A stretch of 64,000 nt of DNA. It comes from Legionella sp. MW5194. Lineage in GTDB: Bacteria; Pseudomonadota; Gammaproteobacteria; Legionellales; Legionellaceae. Below are positions 22,049 to 31,445 of this stretch, piece after piece. The position numbers and the translations under genes are program-made. How positions within the stretch are numbered: the stretch's first letter is position 1; each line of letters starts with the position of its first letter. Below the pieces are notes generated by a model. It saw only the letters and a list, made by a program, of their open reading frames with translations. It was not told the origin of the DNA and did not search any database. The stretch is taken from NCBI RefSeq assembly GCF_016864235.1, contig NZ_CP045732.1, positions 1,240,001 to 1,304,000 on the forward strand, written 5' to 3'.

Positions 22049-25000
22049 ATGCAATCGCGATTCGTCCATCTGCGCGTCCATACCGAATTTTCCATGATTG
22101 ATGGCCTGGTGCGTATAAAGCCTTTAATGAAAGCCGTGGTTGAGCGCGGTATGAACGCCGTAGCCGTGACGGACTACTGCAATCTGTTTGCGGCGGTGAA
22201 GGTTTTTACCACAGCCATCAGTCAGGGGATTAAACCCATTATTGGCAGCGATTTGCCCTGCCATGATCCGGAAAATCCCGAGCAATTGTTCTCATTACTT
22301 TTGCTGTGCCAGAATGAAACAGGTTATCGTAACCTGACCTGCCTGGTGTCTAAGGCTTATCAGGAAGGACAATACCAGGGGCAGCCGCGGGTACACTTGA
22401 AGTGGCTTAACGAATTTGCTGATGGCTTAATCGCCTTGTCGGGCGGACGTGCCGGTGCCATTGGGAAAGCCTTGTTGCTTGGTGATGAAGCGACAGCTGT
22501 TTCACTGGCAAAAGCCTATGCCGAATGCTTTCCTGATCGCTTTTACCTTGAGATCCAGCGCACGGGCCGGCCGGATGAAGTCTTATACAATGAACGCCTC
22601 GTCAAATTGGCCGAAGCACTGAACCTGCCATTGGTCGCCACCAATGACGTCCGTTTTTTAAACAAGGATGATTTCGAAGCCCACGAGGCGCGAGTGTGCA
22701 TCCATGACGGGTTTACCTTAGCGGATCCAAGACGACGCCAGGAATACCACGCCGATCAATACCTGCGTTCGGCCGATGAAATGGCAGACCTTTTTAAAGA
22801 CTTGCCCCAGGCCATTGAAAACACCGTGCTTATCAGCCAGCGTTGCACCGTGAAGCTTGAGCTTGGAAATAATTATCTCCCGTCCTTTCCAATTCCAACT
22901 GGCATGACCATTGAGGACTACCTGTCGCAATTGTCACGTCAGGGACTGGAGGAGCGTTTATTGCAGATTTTCAGGGGGCAACCGCCGGAGGTTCTCGCGG
23001 CTTCACGCACACCGTATGATCAACGCCTGGAAGTGGAACTGGATGTGATTAACCGCATGGGATTTCCCGGTTACTTTCTGATTGTGGCTGATTTTATCCA
23101 GTGGGCCAAGCAAAATGGGGTGCCCGTGGGGCCCGGACGTGGCTCAGGTGCCGGATCACTCGTGGCTTATGCTTTGAAAATTACCGACCTGGATCCTTTG
23201 CTGTATGAACTGCTGTTTGAGCGGTTTTTGAATCCTGAGCGGGTATCGATGCCGGATTTTGACATCGACTTCTGCATGGAAGGGCGTGATCGCGTCATTG
23301 AGTACGTTGCCCAGAAATACGGTCGGCAAAGCGTTTCGCAGATCATCACCTTTGGCACCATGGCGGCCAAAGCCGTGGTCAGGGATGTGGGGAGGGTCCT
23401 GGGGCATCCCTATGGTTTTGTTGATAAAATAGCCAAATTAATTCCCTTTGAAATCGGCATCACCTTAAGCAAGGCCCTTGAGGATGAAGAGGAACTCCAC
23501 CGCCGTTATGAAGAGGAAGAAGACGTTAAGGAACTGATTGATCTGGCCTTAAAGCTCGAGGGCATTACCCGTAATGCCGGTAAACATGCCGGGGGAGTGG
23601 TCATCGCTCCCTCAAAGCTGACCGATTTTACCGCCATTTACTGCGAGCAGGGGTCAACGCAGATTGTTAGTCAGTTTGACAAGGATGACGTGGAGGCGGT
23701 GGGGTTGGTCAAGTTTGACTTCCTCGGCCTTCGCACCCTCACCATCATTGACTGGGCCCTTGCCACTGTCAATCATCAATACCAGCGCGAGGGCAAAACG
23801 GCGGTGGACATTGCCTTAATCCCCACAGACGATGCCAAAACCTTTGATTTATTAAAAGCCTGCCAGACCACTGCAGTCTTCCAGTTAGAATCCCGCGGCA
23901 TGAAAGAGCTGATTCATCGCTTGCAACCAGACTGTTTTGAAGACATCATCGCACTCGTGGCGTTGTTTCGCCCCGGCCCCCTGCAATCGGGAATGGTGGA
24001 TGATTTTATCGATCGCAAACATGGTCGTGCCAAAGTCGAATACCCGCATCCCGATTTGGAAGCCATCCTGAAACCGACCTATGGGGTAATCCTCTACCAG
24101 GAACAGGTCATGCAAATTGCACAGGTTTTGGCCAATTATACCTTGGGTGGCGCGGATCTTCTGCGTCGGGCCATGGGCAAGAAAAAACCGGAAGAAATGG
24201 CAAAGCAGCGGGCTATTTTTATTGAAGGCGCAACCGGCCGCGGCGTGAATGAAGACACGGCGGCTCATATTTTTGACTTGATGGAAAAATTTGCCGGCTA
24301 CGGGTTTAACAAATCACACTCGGCTGCCTATGCCCTCGTTGCTTATCAAACCGCCTGGTTGAAGGCGCATTACCCTGCCGCCTTTATGGCAGCAGTCATG
24401 TCCTCTGACATGGATAACACCGACAAGGTGGTGACTTTTATCGACGAATGCGCCCAGATGCATCTTAAGGTCCTCCCGCCTTCAATTAATCAGTCCAGTT
24501 ATCCGTTTACGGTCACCGATGATCAATACATCCTTTTTGGTCTGGGGGCGATAAAAGGGGTAGGGGAATCAGCCATTACCATCATTGTGGAAGAACGAAA
24601 GCAGGGCGGACTTTATACCGGTTTATTTAATTTCTGCCAACGCCTCGATTTGCGCAAGGTGAATCGCCGTGTGCTTGAAGCCCTGATTAAAAGCGGCGCG
24701 CTCGATGATTTTGGAGTGGAGCGTGCAGTTTTGTTTGCCTCGCTTGAAAAAGCATTAAAAGTCGCTGAAAAAAAACAACAGAATCAAAACAGCGGGCAAA
24801 CGGATTTGTTTTCATTGATGGATAATGACGAGGTTGAAGAGGATTACGTTCAGTTTAATCCCTGGGCTGAGTTGACCCGGCTTGAAGGAGAAAAAGAAAC
24901 CCTCGGTTTTTACCTCACTGGCCATCCTGTTGATCAATACGCCCGCGAATTCAAAGGCGTGATCACCCCCCTGGTGCAATTAAATCCTTCCACCAGTAAA

Positions 25001-25495
25001 AAAGCCTGGATTTGTGGGTTAGTCACCGGGATACGCCGTATTTTAACTAAACGTGGCAAAAAATTGACTATTTTAGCCCTTGAGGATGCCTTGAAAAAAC
25101 TGGACGTCGTCGTTTTTTCTGAGGTGTACGAGGCCTTGTCCAGCGAGGTTCAAAGCGGGCAAATGGTGGTGATTGAGGGAGAAATCAGTCACGATGATTA
25201 CAGCGGCGGCGTTAAAATGACTGCCAATCAGGTGTTGTCAATTGACGAAGCGCGTACCCGCTTCGCCCGTAGCCTGATGGTGTCGATAACACCGGACGAT
25301 AAACCGCTTGTTCCCACACTGCAATCCTTGCTCAAAGCCAATCAGGGTCACTGTTCTGTTCAAATCCAGTACCGCAATAGCCAGGCCACGGCCACGTTAT
25401 GTCTGGCGGCCGAATGGCAGGCGAGGCCCAGCGATGCTTTGCTGAAATCATTAAGCGATTTGCTGGGGGAAAACAAGGTATGGATGAATTATTAG
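22049..25495 (+). CDS. dnaE: DNA polymerase III alpha subunit
   Basis: 1148 residues, the replicative polymerase catalytic subunit. An N-terminal PHP domain begins FVHLRVHTEFSMIDGLVRI and contains AVTDYCNLFAAVKV. The palm has PGRGSGAGSLVAYAL and the catalytic acidic motif MPDFDIDFCMEGRD, with the third acidic residue in QFDKDDVEAVGLVKFDFLGL. YGVILYQEQVMQIAQ and GYGFNKSHSAAYA are typical of the DnaE1 type. A C-terminal OB domain lies near residues 970-1080. Length matches E. coli DnaE (1160). Monocistronic; converges on the next gene with 12 bases between. Confidence 0.98.
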   Translation: MQSRFVHLRVHTEFSMIDGLVRIKPLMKAVVERGMNAVAVTDYCNLFAAVKVFTTAISQGIKPIIGSDLPCHDPENPEQLFSLLLLCQNETGYRNLTCLVSKAYQEGQYQGQPRVHLKWLNEFADGLIALSGGRAGAIGKALLLGDEATAVSLAKAYAECFPDRFYLEIQRTGRPDEVLYNERLVKLAEALNLPLVATNDVRFLNKDDFEAHEARVCIHDGFTLADPRRRQEYHADQYLRSADEMADLFKDLPQAIENTVLISQRCTVKLELGNNYLPSFPIPTGMTIEDYLSQLSRQGLEERLLQIFRGQPPEVLAASRTPYDQRLEVELDVINRMGFPGYFLIVADFIQWAKQNGVPVGPGRGSGAGSLVAYALKITDLDPLLYELLFERFLNPERVSMPDFDIDFCMEGRDRVIEYVAQKYGRQSVSQIITFGTMAAKAVVRDVGRVLGHPYGFVDKIAKLIPFEIGITLSKALEDEEELHRRYEEEEDVKELIDLALKLEGITRNAGKHAGGVVIAPSKLTDFTAIYCEQGSTQIVSQFDKDDVEAVGLVKFDFLGLRTLTIIDWALATVNHQYQREGKTAVDIALIPTDDAKTFDLLKACQTTAVFQLESRGMKELIHRLQPDCFEDIIALVALFRPGPLQSGMVDDFIDRKHGRAKVEYPHPDLEAILKPTYGVILYQEQVMQIAQVLANYTLGGADLLRRAMGKKKPEEMAKQRAIFIEGATGRGVNEDTAAHIFDLMEKFAGYGFNKSHSAAYALVAYQTAWLKAHYPAAFMAAVMSSDMDNTDKVVTFIDECAQMHLKVLPPSINQSSYPFTVTDDQYILFGLGAIKGVGESAITIIVEERKQGGLYTGLFNFCQRLDLRKVNRRVLEALIKSGALDDFGVERAVLFASLEKALKVAEKKQQNQNSGQTDLFSLMDNDEVEEDYVQFNPWAELTRLEGEKETLGFYLTGHPVDQYAREFKGVITPLVQLNPSTSKKAWICGLVTGIRRILTKRGKKLTILALEDALKKLDVVVFSEVYEALSSEVQSGQMVVIEGEISHDDYSGGVKMTANQVLSIDEARTRFARSLMVSITPDDKPLVPTLQSLLKANQGHCSVQIQYRNSQATATLCLAAEWQARPSDALLKSLSDLLGENKVWMNY

Positions 25496-25507
25496 CCCGG
25501 ACAGAGG

Positions 25508-26323
25508 CTAGTGATTAAAAAAATTCCCCAAGCGTTTGGCGGCCGCGCGTTGTTCAAGTCGCTCAGGCGAGGGGGGGTGTTCTGGCTTAAACCGGGAGGC
25601 CGGGTAAGAAGCAGGCTTCAACAGAGGCTCTGCCCTGGCCAATACACTACCCAGTTCCTCTTCCAGTTTTAAATGCGGATGAATGGCTTTATAAAACTGC
25701 GCTGAACCGTCGAGGCCATTGAGCAACGCCTGATGGAATTGCGATATGGGACCGCGTAATGCGGCTAAATGATCCAGCACAGGCCCGATGGCGGCCTGTT
25801 TGACTAATTGCTTAAGGGTTTGCTCCAGTGAGTCAAGCGACACCCGCATTGCTTTTTGCTGTTCGCAGGCTTTTTGCAGGCCCAAGTAAAATCGTTTGTA
25901 AGGGGTTTTCCCAAACGCATGGGCTTCACGGTAGCTTTTCGCCTGATGCTGATAGCGGCTTGCGATTCGTACGAGAGAATGAAGCAGCTCGCCCAATAAA
26001 TAAAGCAATTGGCTTAAATCGTCGTGGCCTAAGGCAAACGCCAAACGTTCCAAATTGATGGTTTGCGAATAATCAGGGCCTACACCCAGAAGCTGCAATA
26101 AAATGGGCTCCAGGCCTAGAAGTCGGGACAGGGCATTCTGCATATCGAGGCGGTATTGCAGAGTCAATTCAAGTAGTCGGCCACGGTGTTCCAGGGGTTC
26201 CTGTGACAGTAACGCCGCGTCCTCATCATGCAGCAAGTCGTTTATGATGGCTTGCGATGCACAAAGAGCCTCCGCTGCACTGGCAAGCAGTGTGTCAAGT
26301 TCAATGGGTTGCTGGTGGGTCAT
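25508..26323 (-). CDS. Hypothetical alpha-helical protein (271 aa)
   Basis: Start at 26323 (MTHQQPIELDTLL) with AAGG 7 bases upstream. The product is largely predicted helix: EALCASQAIINDLLHDEDAALL, YRLDMQNALSRLLGLEPILLQLLG, LLYLLGELLHSLVRIASRYQHQAKSY. No signal peptide or membrane helix. The tail is proline/glutamate-rich then basic (PPSPERLEQRAAAKRLGNFF). I recognise no domain. A regulatory, structural or effector role is all possible. Base composition resembles its neighbours. Confidence 0.65.
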   Translation of the reverse strand: MTHQQPIELDTLLASAAEALCASQAIINDLLHDEDAALLSQEPLEHRGRLLELTLQYRLDMQNALSRLLGLEPILLQLLGVGPDYSQTINLERLAFALGHDDLSQLLYLLGELLHSLVRIASRYQHQAKSYREAHAFGKTPYKRFYLGLQKACEQQKAMRVSLDSLEQTLKQLVKQAAIGPVLDHLAALRGPISQFHQALLNGLDGSAQFYKAIHPHLKLEEELGSVLARAEPLLKPASYPASRFKPEHPPSPERLEQRAAAKRLGNFFNH

Positions 26324-26450
26324 GCCGTTTACCTTGTCTTCTCTGGTCAGTGTACCATAAAGTACGGTCCTTGATGGTGAGTGGAAATTTTTCTTTTTTT
26401 GCAGAGAGGCATAGGCTAACATGATCCTATCTTGTTAAGGGATTGGGATT

Positions 26451-27041
26451 ATGATCAATTTTTGCCGAAAAATGGTTCTTTTTGCGCTTTTGCTGTCGTT
26501 TACCGGCGCATTGTCGGCCAATGGAAACGACCAATTGTATTATCGTAATTTCTGGCATCCGGATTACCGGGGGGCGCGCCTTGATTATTGCACCATGGAT
26601 GGCAGTCAATGCGGCATGGCGGTAGCCAACCGTTATTGCAAAACCATGGGGTATCTTCGTGCAAATCAGGCAATAAAAGCCAATAACCTCGGTGTAACCA
26701 AATACATCGACAGCCGTGGGCGTTGTCAGGGTTGGCTGTGCAATGGCTTCAAAACCATACGCTGTGTTGGCATGTCGCAAAAGAAACCCAAATTTTATCA
26801 TTACAGCATGCGGCGTTTTGTTTATCCCCGTTATGATAATTTCCGCATTGACTGGTGTTATGACGGCGAAAAAGGCTGTGGACGTCGGGTAGCGCAATCA
26901 TTTTGCCGTCGTATGGGATTTTTGCAGGCTAAAAAATTTACCATTGAGCGGTGCGTGCCGGCCACCAAGGCCCTGGGAAATCAAAAATTATGCTTTGGCC
27001 CTCAATGCAATGGTTTCAGCGAAATTACCTGTTCCCGATAA
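26451..27041 (+). CDS. Secreted cysteine-rich protein with internal duplication
   Basis: 196 residues: signal peptide to about residue 23 (LFALLLSFTGALSA), then two copies of one module. Module 1 spans about residues 32-105 and module 2 about 121-194. Six cysteines repeat at exactly 89-residue spacing: 47/136, 54/143, 63/152, 92/181, 97/186 and 105/194; C168 is extra. Shared signature: RxDxC......CG..VA..(Y/F)C..MG(Y/F)L.A and CNGF..I.C. Likely a disulfide-bonded extracellular protein, possibly sugar- or protein-binding; no enzyme motif seen. Divergent from the 271-residue protein gene. Confidence 0.78.
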   Translation: MINFCRKMVLFALLLSFTGALSANGNDQLYYRNFWHPDYRGARLDYCTMDGSQCGMAVANRYCKTMGYLRANQAIKANNLGVTKYIDSRGRCQGWLCNGFKTIRCVGMSQKKPKFYHYSMRRFVYPRYDNFRIDWCYDGEKGCGRRVAQSFCRRMGFLQAKKFTIERCVPATKALGNQKLCFGPQCNGFSEITCSR

Positions 27042-27092
27042 GGCCGAGGTATTGTTTAATTTATGACACCATGGAAAATATATGTCATTTAT

Positions 27093-27122
27093 TTGACAGC
27101 CTGAGGCATACTAACCGATACT
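27093..27122 (+). promoter_or_regulatory. Putative fleQ promoter with upstream dyad
   Basis: TTGACA (27093-27098) and GATACT (27117-27122) with an 18-base spacer. Just upstream, ATGACA (27063-27068) and TGTCAT (27083-27088) form an inverted repeat that could be an operator. Consensus-based only. Confidence 0.45.
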
Positions 27123-27156
27123 GAACTAATAACGGTTTAGACTTAAGGATAAGTGT

Positions 27157-28575
27157 ATGAGTGAAAATGAGACTGTCCTGGTCATTGATGATCACCCGGA
27201 GCGACGCAATAAACTGAGTGTGATTGTTGAATTTGTTGGTAAAAACGTCGCGGTGGCCGGGTATGAGGATGCCAAAACATTGGCATTGGACCATGTGCTG
27301 GCTGTCATTATTGCCGCGAGCCATACGCCTGATGCCTGCCTGACCCTCATTCATCATCTGACCAAGTCTTTCCCACATCTTCCTTTGATCCTCATCGATT
27401 ATCCGCAGGGAACCGGTGAATCCCTGCCCAGAACCATTACCGCGATGCTTGATTTTCCCTTTACTTATGCGCAGATGCTTGAAGCCTTGCACAAATGTCA
27501 GATTATTCACGATCGCGCCACAGAGGATTCCTCAACTAAACAGCCGCATTCGCCCTTATTTCGCAGCCTGGTTGGCAACAGTGAGTCCATCCGCCAGGTT
27601 CGCAAACTCATTGAACAGGTTGCTGGTACTGAAGCCAGTGTGCTTGTTCTGGGTGAGTCTGGAACGGGAAAGGAAGTGGTCGCCCGCAACATTCATGCCT
27701 TATCGTCCAGAGCAGGAAAGCCCTTCATTCCCATCAATTGCGGCGCTATTCCCAGTGAACTGTTGGAAAGCGAATTGTTTGGTCACGAAAAAGGCGCTTT
27801 TACCGGTGCCATCACCTCCCGGCAAGGCCGTTTTGAATTGGCCAATGGCGGCACCCTGTTTCTTGATGAAATTGGGGATATGCCCCTCGCCATGCAGGTG
27901 AAACTATTAAGGGTTTTGCAGGAGCGATGTTTTGAACGCGTTGGCAGTAACCGCAGTATCGATGTCAATGTCAGAATCATTGCTGCGACGCACCGCAACC
28001 TCGATGCCGCCATCCAGGAAGGAAAATTTCGCGAAGATCTTTATTATCGTTTGAACGTCTTCCCCATTGATATGCCGCCCTTGCGTGCTCGAAAGGAAGA
28101 CATCCCGCTGCTGCTGAATGAGTTAATCTCCCGCGTTGAAGGTGAAAATCGTCCGGGGGTAAGGCTTTTACCCGCCGCGCTCGATACCTTAAGCCATTAT
28201 CAATGGCCAGGTAATGTACGTGAACTTGCCAACCTGGTTGAACGCCTGACCATTCTTTACCCGAACGGCATCGTTGATCGTGACGATTTGCCGCGCCGCT
28301 TCAGAATGGATGAACAGACCGAACACGGTATTCTTGGAACCGAGCGTGAAACCCTGCTCGGCACGGTTTCACAGGACCAATCAGGCAATGACGGCATTGA
28401 TTTAAAAGAGCATCTGGTAAAAACAGAACTGGCCATTATCAGTCAGGCTCTGGATGAGTCGGATTGGGTTGTGGCACACGCTGCCAGTTACCTGAACATG
28501 CGTCGTACCACCCTGGTTGAAAAAATGCGTAAATACGGATTAATTCGACCAGAACGGGCTTCATCCTCTTCCTGA
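27157..28575 (+). CDS. fleQ: FleQ-type sigma-54-dependent transcriptional regulator
   Basis: 472 residues. A degenerate receiver-like FleQ domain (residues 1-130; ETVLVIDDHPERRNKLSVIVEF) is followed by a sigma-54 AAA+ domain: Walker A GESGTGKE, the sigma-54 contact loop GAFTGA, Walker B GGTLFLDEIGD and sensor ATHRNLDAAI. A Fis-type helix-turn-helix ends the protein (VVAHAASYLNMRRTTLVEKMRKYGL). In Legionella and Pseudomonas, FleQ is the master activator of flagellar class II genes with RpoN, and in Pseudomonas it responds to c-di-GMP. No flagellar genes lie in this window. Confidence 0.93.
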   Translation: MSENETVLVIDDHPERRNKLSVIVEFVGKNVAVAGYEDAKTLALDHVLAVIIAASHTPDACLTLIHHLTKSFPHLPLILIDYPQGTGESLPRTITAMLDFPFTYAQMLEALHKCQIIHDRATEDSSTKQPHSPLFRSLVGNSESIRQVRKLIEQVAGTEASVLVLGESGTGKEVVARNIHALSSRAGKPFIPINCGAIPSELLESELFGHEKGAFTGAITSRQGRFELANGGTLFLDEIGDMPLAMQVKLLRVLQERCFERVGSNRSIDVNVRIIAATHRNLDAAIQEGKFREDLYYRLNVFPIDMPPLRARKEDIPLLLNELISRVEGENRPGVRLLPAALDTLSHYQWPGNVRELANLVERLTILYPNGIVDRDDLPRRFRMDEQTEHGILGTERETLLGTVSQDQSGNDGIDLKEHLVKTELAIISQALDESDWVVAHAASYLNMRRTTLVEKMRKYGLIRPERASSSS

Positions 28576-28607
28576 TTCACGGGCGGAAATCCAGGTCATG
28601 AATCCGA

Positions 28608-28910
28608 CTATTCCCCTTTCGGCGGTTCGACAGGATCAGCGCCTTGTACCGGGGGCTTCGTTTTCTTGGATACAGGAGCTGGCGTTACGGGTTCTCCGGT
28701 AACGGGTTCAGTCGTTTTTGCCTTACCCACCACCACCTCATTGTCAGCTGCGGGTTTGGATTGCTGTTGTTCGGTGGCTTCGCCTTCTTCACGCTTTTTC
28801 TTGTAATCGTCAATGATCTCGCTAACGCTTTGCTTCACGTCTTTAAATAATTTAGAGGCAATTGATGTCATTTCTTTAAAATCAGGTAACTTTGATTTAA
28901 AATCGCTCAT
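28608..28910 (-). CDS. Small charged hypothetical protein (100 aa)
   Basis: Start at 28910 (MSDFKSKLPDFKEM) with GGAG 6 bases upstream. The N-terminal half is a charged amphipathic helix region (SIASKLFKDVKQSVSEIIDDYKKKREE); the C-terminal half is low-complexity Pro/Thr/Lys/Glu. No signal peptide or membrane segment, no recognised domain. It lies convergent to fleQ and just downstream of sohB on the same strand, so co-transcription with sohB is possible. Confidence 0.65.
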   Translation of the reverse strand: MSDFKSKLPDFKEMTSIASKLFKDVKQSVSEIIDDYKKKREEGEATEQQQSKPAADNEVVVGKAKTTEPVTGEPVTPAPVSKKTKPPVQGADPVEPPKGE

Positions 28911-28977
28911 AATCTGCTCCGTGCATGCCATTGTCATTAATTAATTATATACCCATTTGAAAAGACAGGTTTGTTTC

Positions 28978-29931
28978 TCAGTGAAAGGGGTAAAAAAGTT
29001 GAGCGGCTGGGCGTAAAATCCGATCAACCAAGGATGGCTTGTGGTGGGAGGCAATTTTAAAGACCTTGTAATCCTCCATTTTACTCATAAGGTACTCGTC
29101 ACTGGTTTTAAGGCTGTCCACCAGACGCAGCTCAAAGGCATCCTTCGCCAGCCAATGCTCTCCTGTGGCTACTTTGTCAATGTCGAGTTGCTGGCGGTTT
29201 TGCAGTACGTAATCACGGAAGGCCTGATGAATGTCTTCCAAATCCTCCTGAAATTTCTGCCGGCCCTTTTCCGTGTTTTCACCAAACAGGGTCAATGTGC
29301 GTTTGTATTCGCCTGCGGTTATCATCTCAAAATCGATGTTATGCTTTTTCAGCCAGCGGTTAAAATTGGGCAATTGACCAACAACCCCAATTGAACCAAT
29401 GATTGCAAAAGGTGCGGCAATGATTCGGTTGGCGACACAGGCCATTAAATACCCGCCGCTGGCTGCCATTTTATCGATGGCTACGGTTAGTGTGATGTTT
29501 TTATCGCGGATCCGCTGCAATTGCGACGCGGCGAGCCCATAGCCGTTAACTACCCCGCCAGGACTTTCCAGACGAATGAGTACTTCATCGTCTTCACCTG
29601 CAACACTTAATACGGCATTGACCGCTTCCCGCAATGACTCCGTTTGGGATGCCTTGATGTCACCATGAAAATCAAGAACAAACAAGGTGGGCTTGTCTTT
29701 GCTGTTGAGTTTGTCTTTCTTTTTTTGACGGGGCTTTTTCTCTTTGATGTCCCTGATTTCGTGGTTCATGTGCCGCCTAAGCGCATTGAATTCTTTGTTC
29801 AGGGAAACAACCTCAAGCTTGGGTCGTTTACTGCGTCCAAGGGCCAATAGTCCAGCCGTGACCAGCAAAATGGCAATCACCAGGGTGATGCTTTTGAGGA
29901 GAAATAAACCGTAGTCAGATAGAAATTCCAT
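28978..29931 (-). CDS. sohB: SohB-type inner-membrane S49 serine peptidase
   Basis: 317 residues. N-terminal membrane anchor (LLKSITLVIAILLVTAGLLAL), a lysine-rich linker, then the SppA/S49 protease fold: LFVLDFHGDIKAS, LIRLESPGGVVNGYG, the nucleophile serine in DKMAASGGYLMACVAN, IIGSIGVVGQLPN and the catalytic lysine in AGEYKRTLTLFGE. Ser and Lys form the catalytic dyad of this family, which cleaves signal-peptide remnants and membrane-associated proteins with the active site in the periplasm. Length fits SohB (about 350), and it lacks the second SppA repeat. Confidence 0.92.
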   Translation of the reverse strand: MEFLSDYGLFLLKSITLVIAILLVTAGLLALGRSKRPKLEVVSLNKEFNALRRHMNHEIRDIKEKKPRQKKKDKLNSKDKPTLFVLDFHGDIKASQTESLREAVNAVLSVAGEDDEVLIRLESPGGVVNGYGLAASQLQRIRDKNITLTVAIDKMAASGGYLMACVANRIIAAPFAIIGSIGVVGQLPNFNRWLKKHNIDFEMITAGEYKRTLTLFGENTEKGRQKFQEDLEDIHQAFRDYVLQNRQQLDIDKVATGEHWLAKDAFELRLVDSLKTSDEYLMSKMEDYKVFKIASHHKPSLVDRILRPAAQLFYPFH

Positions 29932-30009
29932 CGTTTACCCTTTTAATAGGATGAAAAAACAGAATTATTACTGGGGAAATGCTTCGGTGCAAGTTTGTTG
30001 TAGAGATAC

Positions 30010-30038
30010 TTGCGGCAAGACGCAATTCCCGCTAGTCT
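30010..30038 (+). promoter_or_regulatory. Putative ccmA promoter
   Basis: TTGCGG (30010-30015), 17-base spacer, TAGTCT (30033-30038), ending 26 bases before ccmA. A moderate consensus match. Confidence 0.35.
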
Positions 30039-30064
30039 GCCGTTTTGGGTATTAAGGCTTCTTT

Positions 30065-30667
30065 ATGCTTGAAGTGATTAATCTAGCCTATGATTACGAT
30101 TACCGCCCCGTCTTAAGCGGCGTGCAATGGACACTCGCTCAAGGGGAGTTATTGCATCTACGCGGCAGCAATGGCGCTGGTAAAACGACACTCTTGCGTC
30201 TGTTGGCAGGCCTTACCCAGCCGATAAGCGGAGAAATCCGTTTTAGAGGATACCCTGTCGCGGAGAACAAAACCGCCTACCAGCAGGCCCTCTGTTATGT
30301 GGGTCACAAGCCGGGTTTGAGCGCCGCATTAACCGTGAGCGAAAATTGCCGGTTTGACTCCCATTGGCCGCGCTCACGTGTGCCCCTTGAGGCGTTACTC
30401 GCAGCACACGGTTTGCAGCATTTGGCGGATCAGCCCTGCGCGCATCTGTCCGCTGGTCAGCGGCGTCGTGTCAGCCTGTTACGTCTCGCCATGACCGATG
30501 CACCGTTGTGGCTGCTTGATGAACCCTTGGTTGCCCTGGATGATGACGCCATTGCGTTGCTGGTTAATTTAATGAACACCCATTTGCAACAGGGGGGAAT
30601 GGTTGTTCTGACTTCTCATCAGGAGTTGCCGTCTTTTCTGAAAAAGACTCAGGAGTATTGTCTGTGA
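30065..30667 (+). CDS. ccmA: CcmA, cytochrome c maturation ATPase
   Basis: A 200-residue ATP-binding subunit of the CcmABCD complex, which releases holo-CcmE carrying heme. Walker A GSNGAGKTT, signature LSAGQRRRVSLLRL, Walker B PLWLLDEP, switch H in VLTSHQE. Length matches E. coli CcmA (about 205). The stop overlaps the ccmB GTG by four bases. Confidence 0.95.
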   Translation: MLEVINLAYDYDYRPVLSGVQWTLAQGELLHLRGSNGAGKTTLLRLLAGLTQPISGEIRFRGYPVAENKTAYQQALCYVGHKPGLSAALTVSENCRFDSHWPRSRVPLEALLAAHGLQHLADQPCAHLSAGQRRRVSLLRLAMTDAPLWLLDEPLVALDDDAIALLVNLMNTHLQQGGMVVLTSHQELPSFLKKTQEYCL

Positions 30668-31344
30668 CCACTGGCATGCGGCTTTTTAAAAGGCAATTTC
30701 ACCGGGAATTGCTGGTGCATCTGCGCCAACCCAGCACCTTGTTGCATGCCATCCTTTTCTTTCTGATGGTTACTGTTTTTTTCCCCTTGACGGTGACGCC
30801 TGAACCCCGGCTTCTGCAGCAATTGGCGCCGGGACTGATTTGGACTGCCATGTTACTGTCCTTCCTGCTCGCTTCAGAGAAATTCTTTCAGCAGGATTAT
30901 GAGGATGGAGTCATCGAGCAATGGTTAATTTCTTCTCAGGATTTGCCTGTTATTGTAATCGCCAAAGTGTGTGCTCATTGGCTCCTTCATTTAATTCCCA
31001 TGCTGATGTTATGTCCCTTACTGGCAATGTTGTTTTCGCTGAATCCAACAGAGGCAGCCGTGCTTGCCTCAAGCCTGATTGCCGGCACACCCGCGATTAT
31101 TTTTCTCTGTGCGTTAGCTGCAGCGTTTAGCACGGGTCTTAAGCAGAAGGGGGTATTGATTGCCCTGATTCTGTTGCCATTCGCTCTTCCTGTCATGATT
31201 TTTGGCAGCGCAGCCCTACAGGCGGGCATTCATGGTATGAACGTCAGTGGTTACCTGGCTTTACTACTGGCCTTTTCGCTTTTGGCCATTCTTTTTCTGC
31301 CCTTTGCCATCAGCGCCATTCTTCGCATTACGCTAAGCGATTAG
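30664..31344 (+). CDS. ccmB: CcmB, heme exporter complex membrane protein
   Basis: 226 residues if started at the GTG 30664, which gives a GTGA overlap with ccmA and an AGGAG site 8 bases upstream; an in-frame TTG at 30658 is the alternative. Begins like CcmB (RLFKRQFHRELLVHLRQPSTLLHAILFFLMVTVFFPL), with about six membrane helices and EKFFQQDYEDGVIEQWLIS, a family motif. It pairs with CcmA. ccmC does not follow directly: two unrelated genes intervene. Confidence 0.95.
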   Translation: MTTGMRLFKRQFHRELLVHLRQPSTLLHAILFFLMVTVFFPLTVTPEPRLLQQLAPGLIWTAMLLSFLLASEKFFQQDYEDGVIEQWLISSQDLPVIVIAKVCAHWLLHLIPMLMLCPLLAMLFSLNPTEAAVLASSLIAGTPAIIFLCALAAAFSTGLKQKGVLIALILLPFALPVMIFGSAALQAGIHGMNVSGYLALLLAFSLLAILFLPFAISAILRITLSD

Positions 31345-31400
31345 CCGCTCGATTTGAAACCAATGCCTTAATACAACCTTAAGTTTATTCTGGTATAGTT

Positions 31401-31430
31401 TTGACTAAAAATTCAACATCTTGGTCTAAT
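31401..31430 (+). promoter_or_regulatory. Putative promoter of the 659-aa protein gene
   Basis: TTGACT (31401-31406), 18-base spacer, TCTAAT (31425-31430), 15 bases before the ATG. It suggests that the inserted gene has its own transcription start within the ccm cluster. Confidence 0.45.
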
Positions 31431-31445
31431 TGAGTCGGAATCGAT

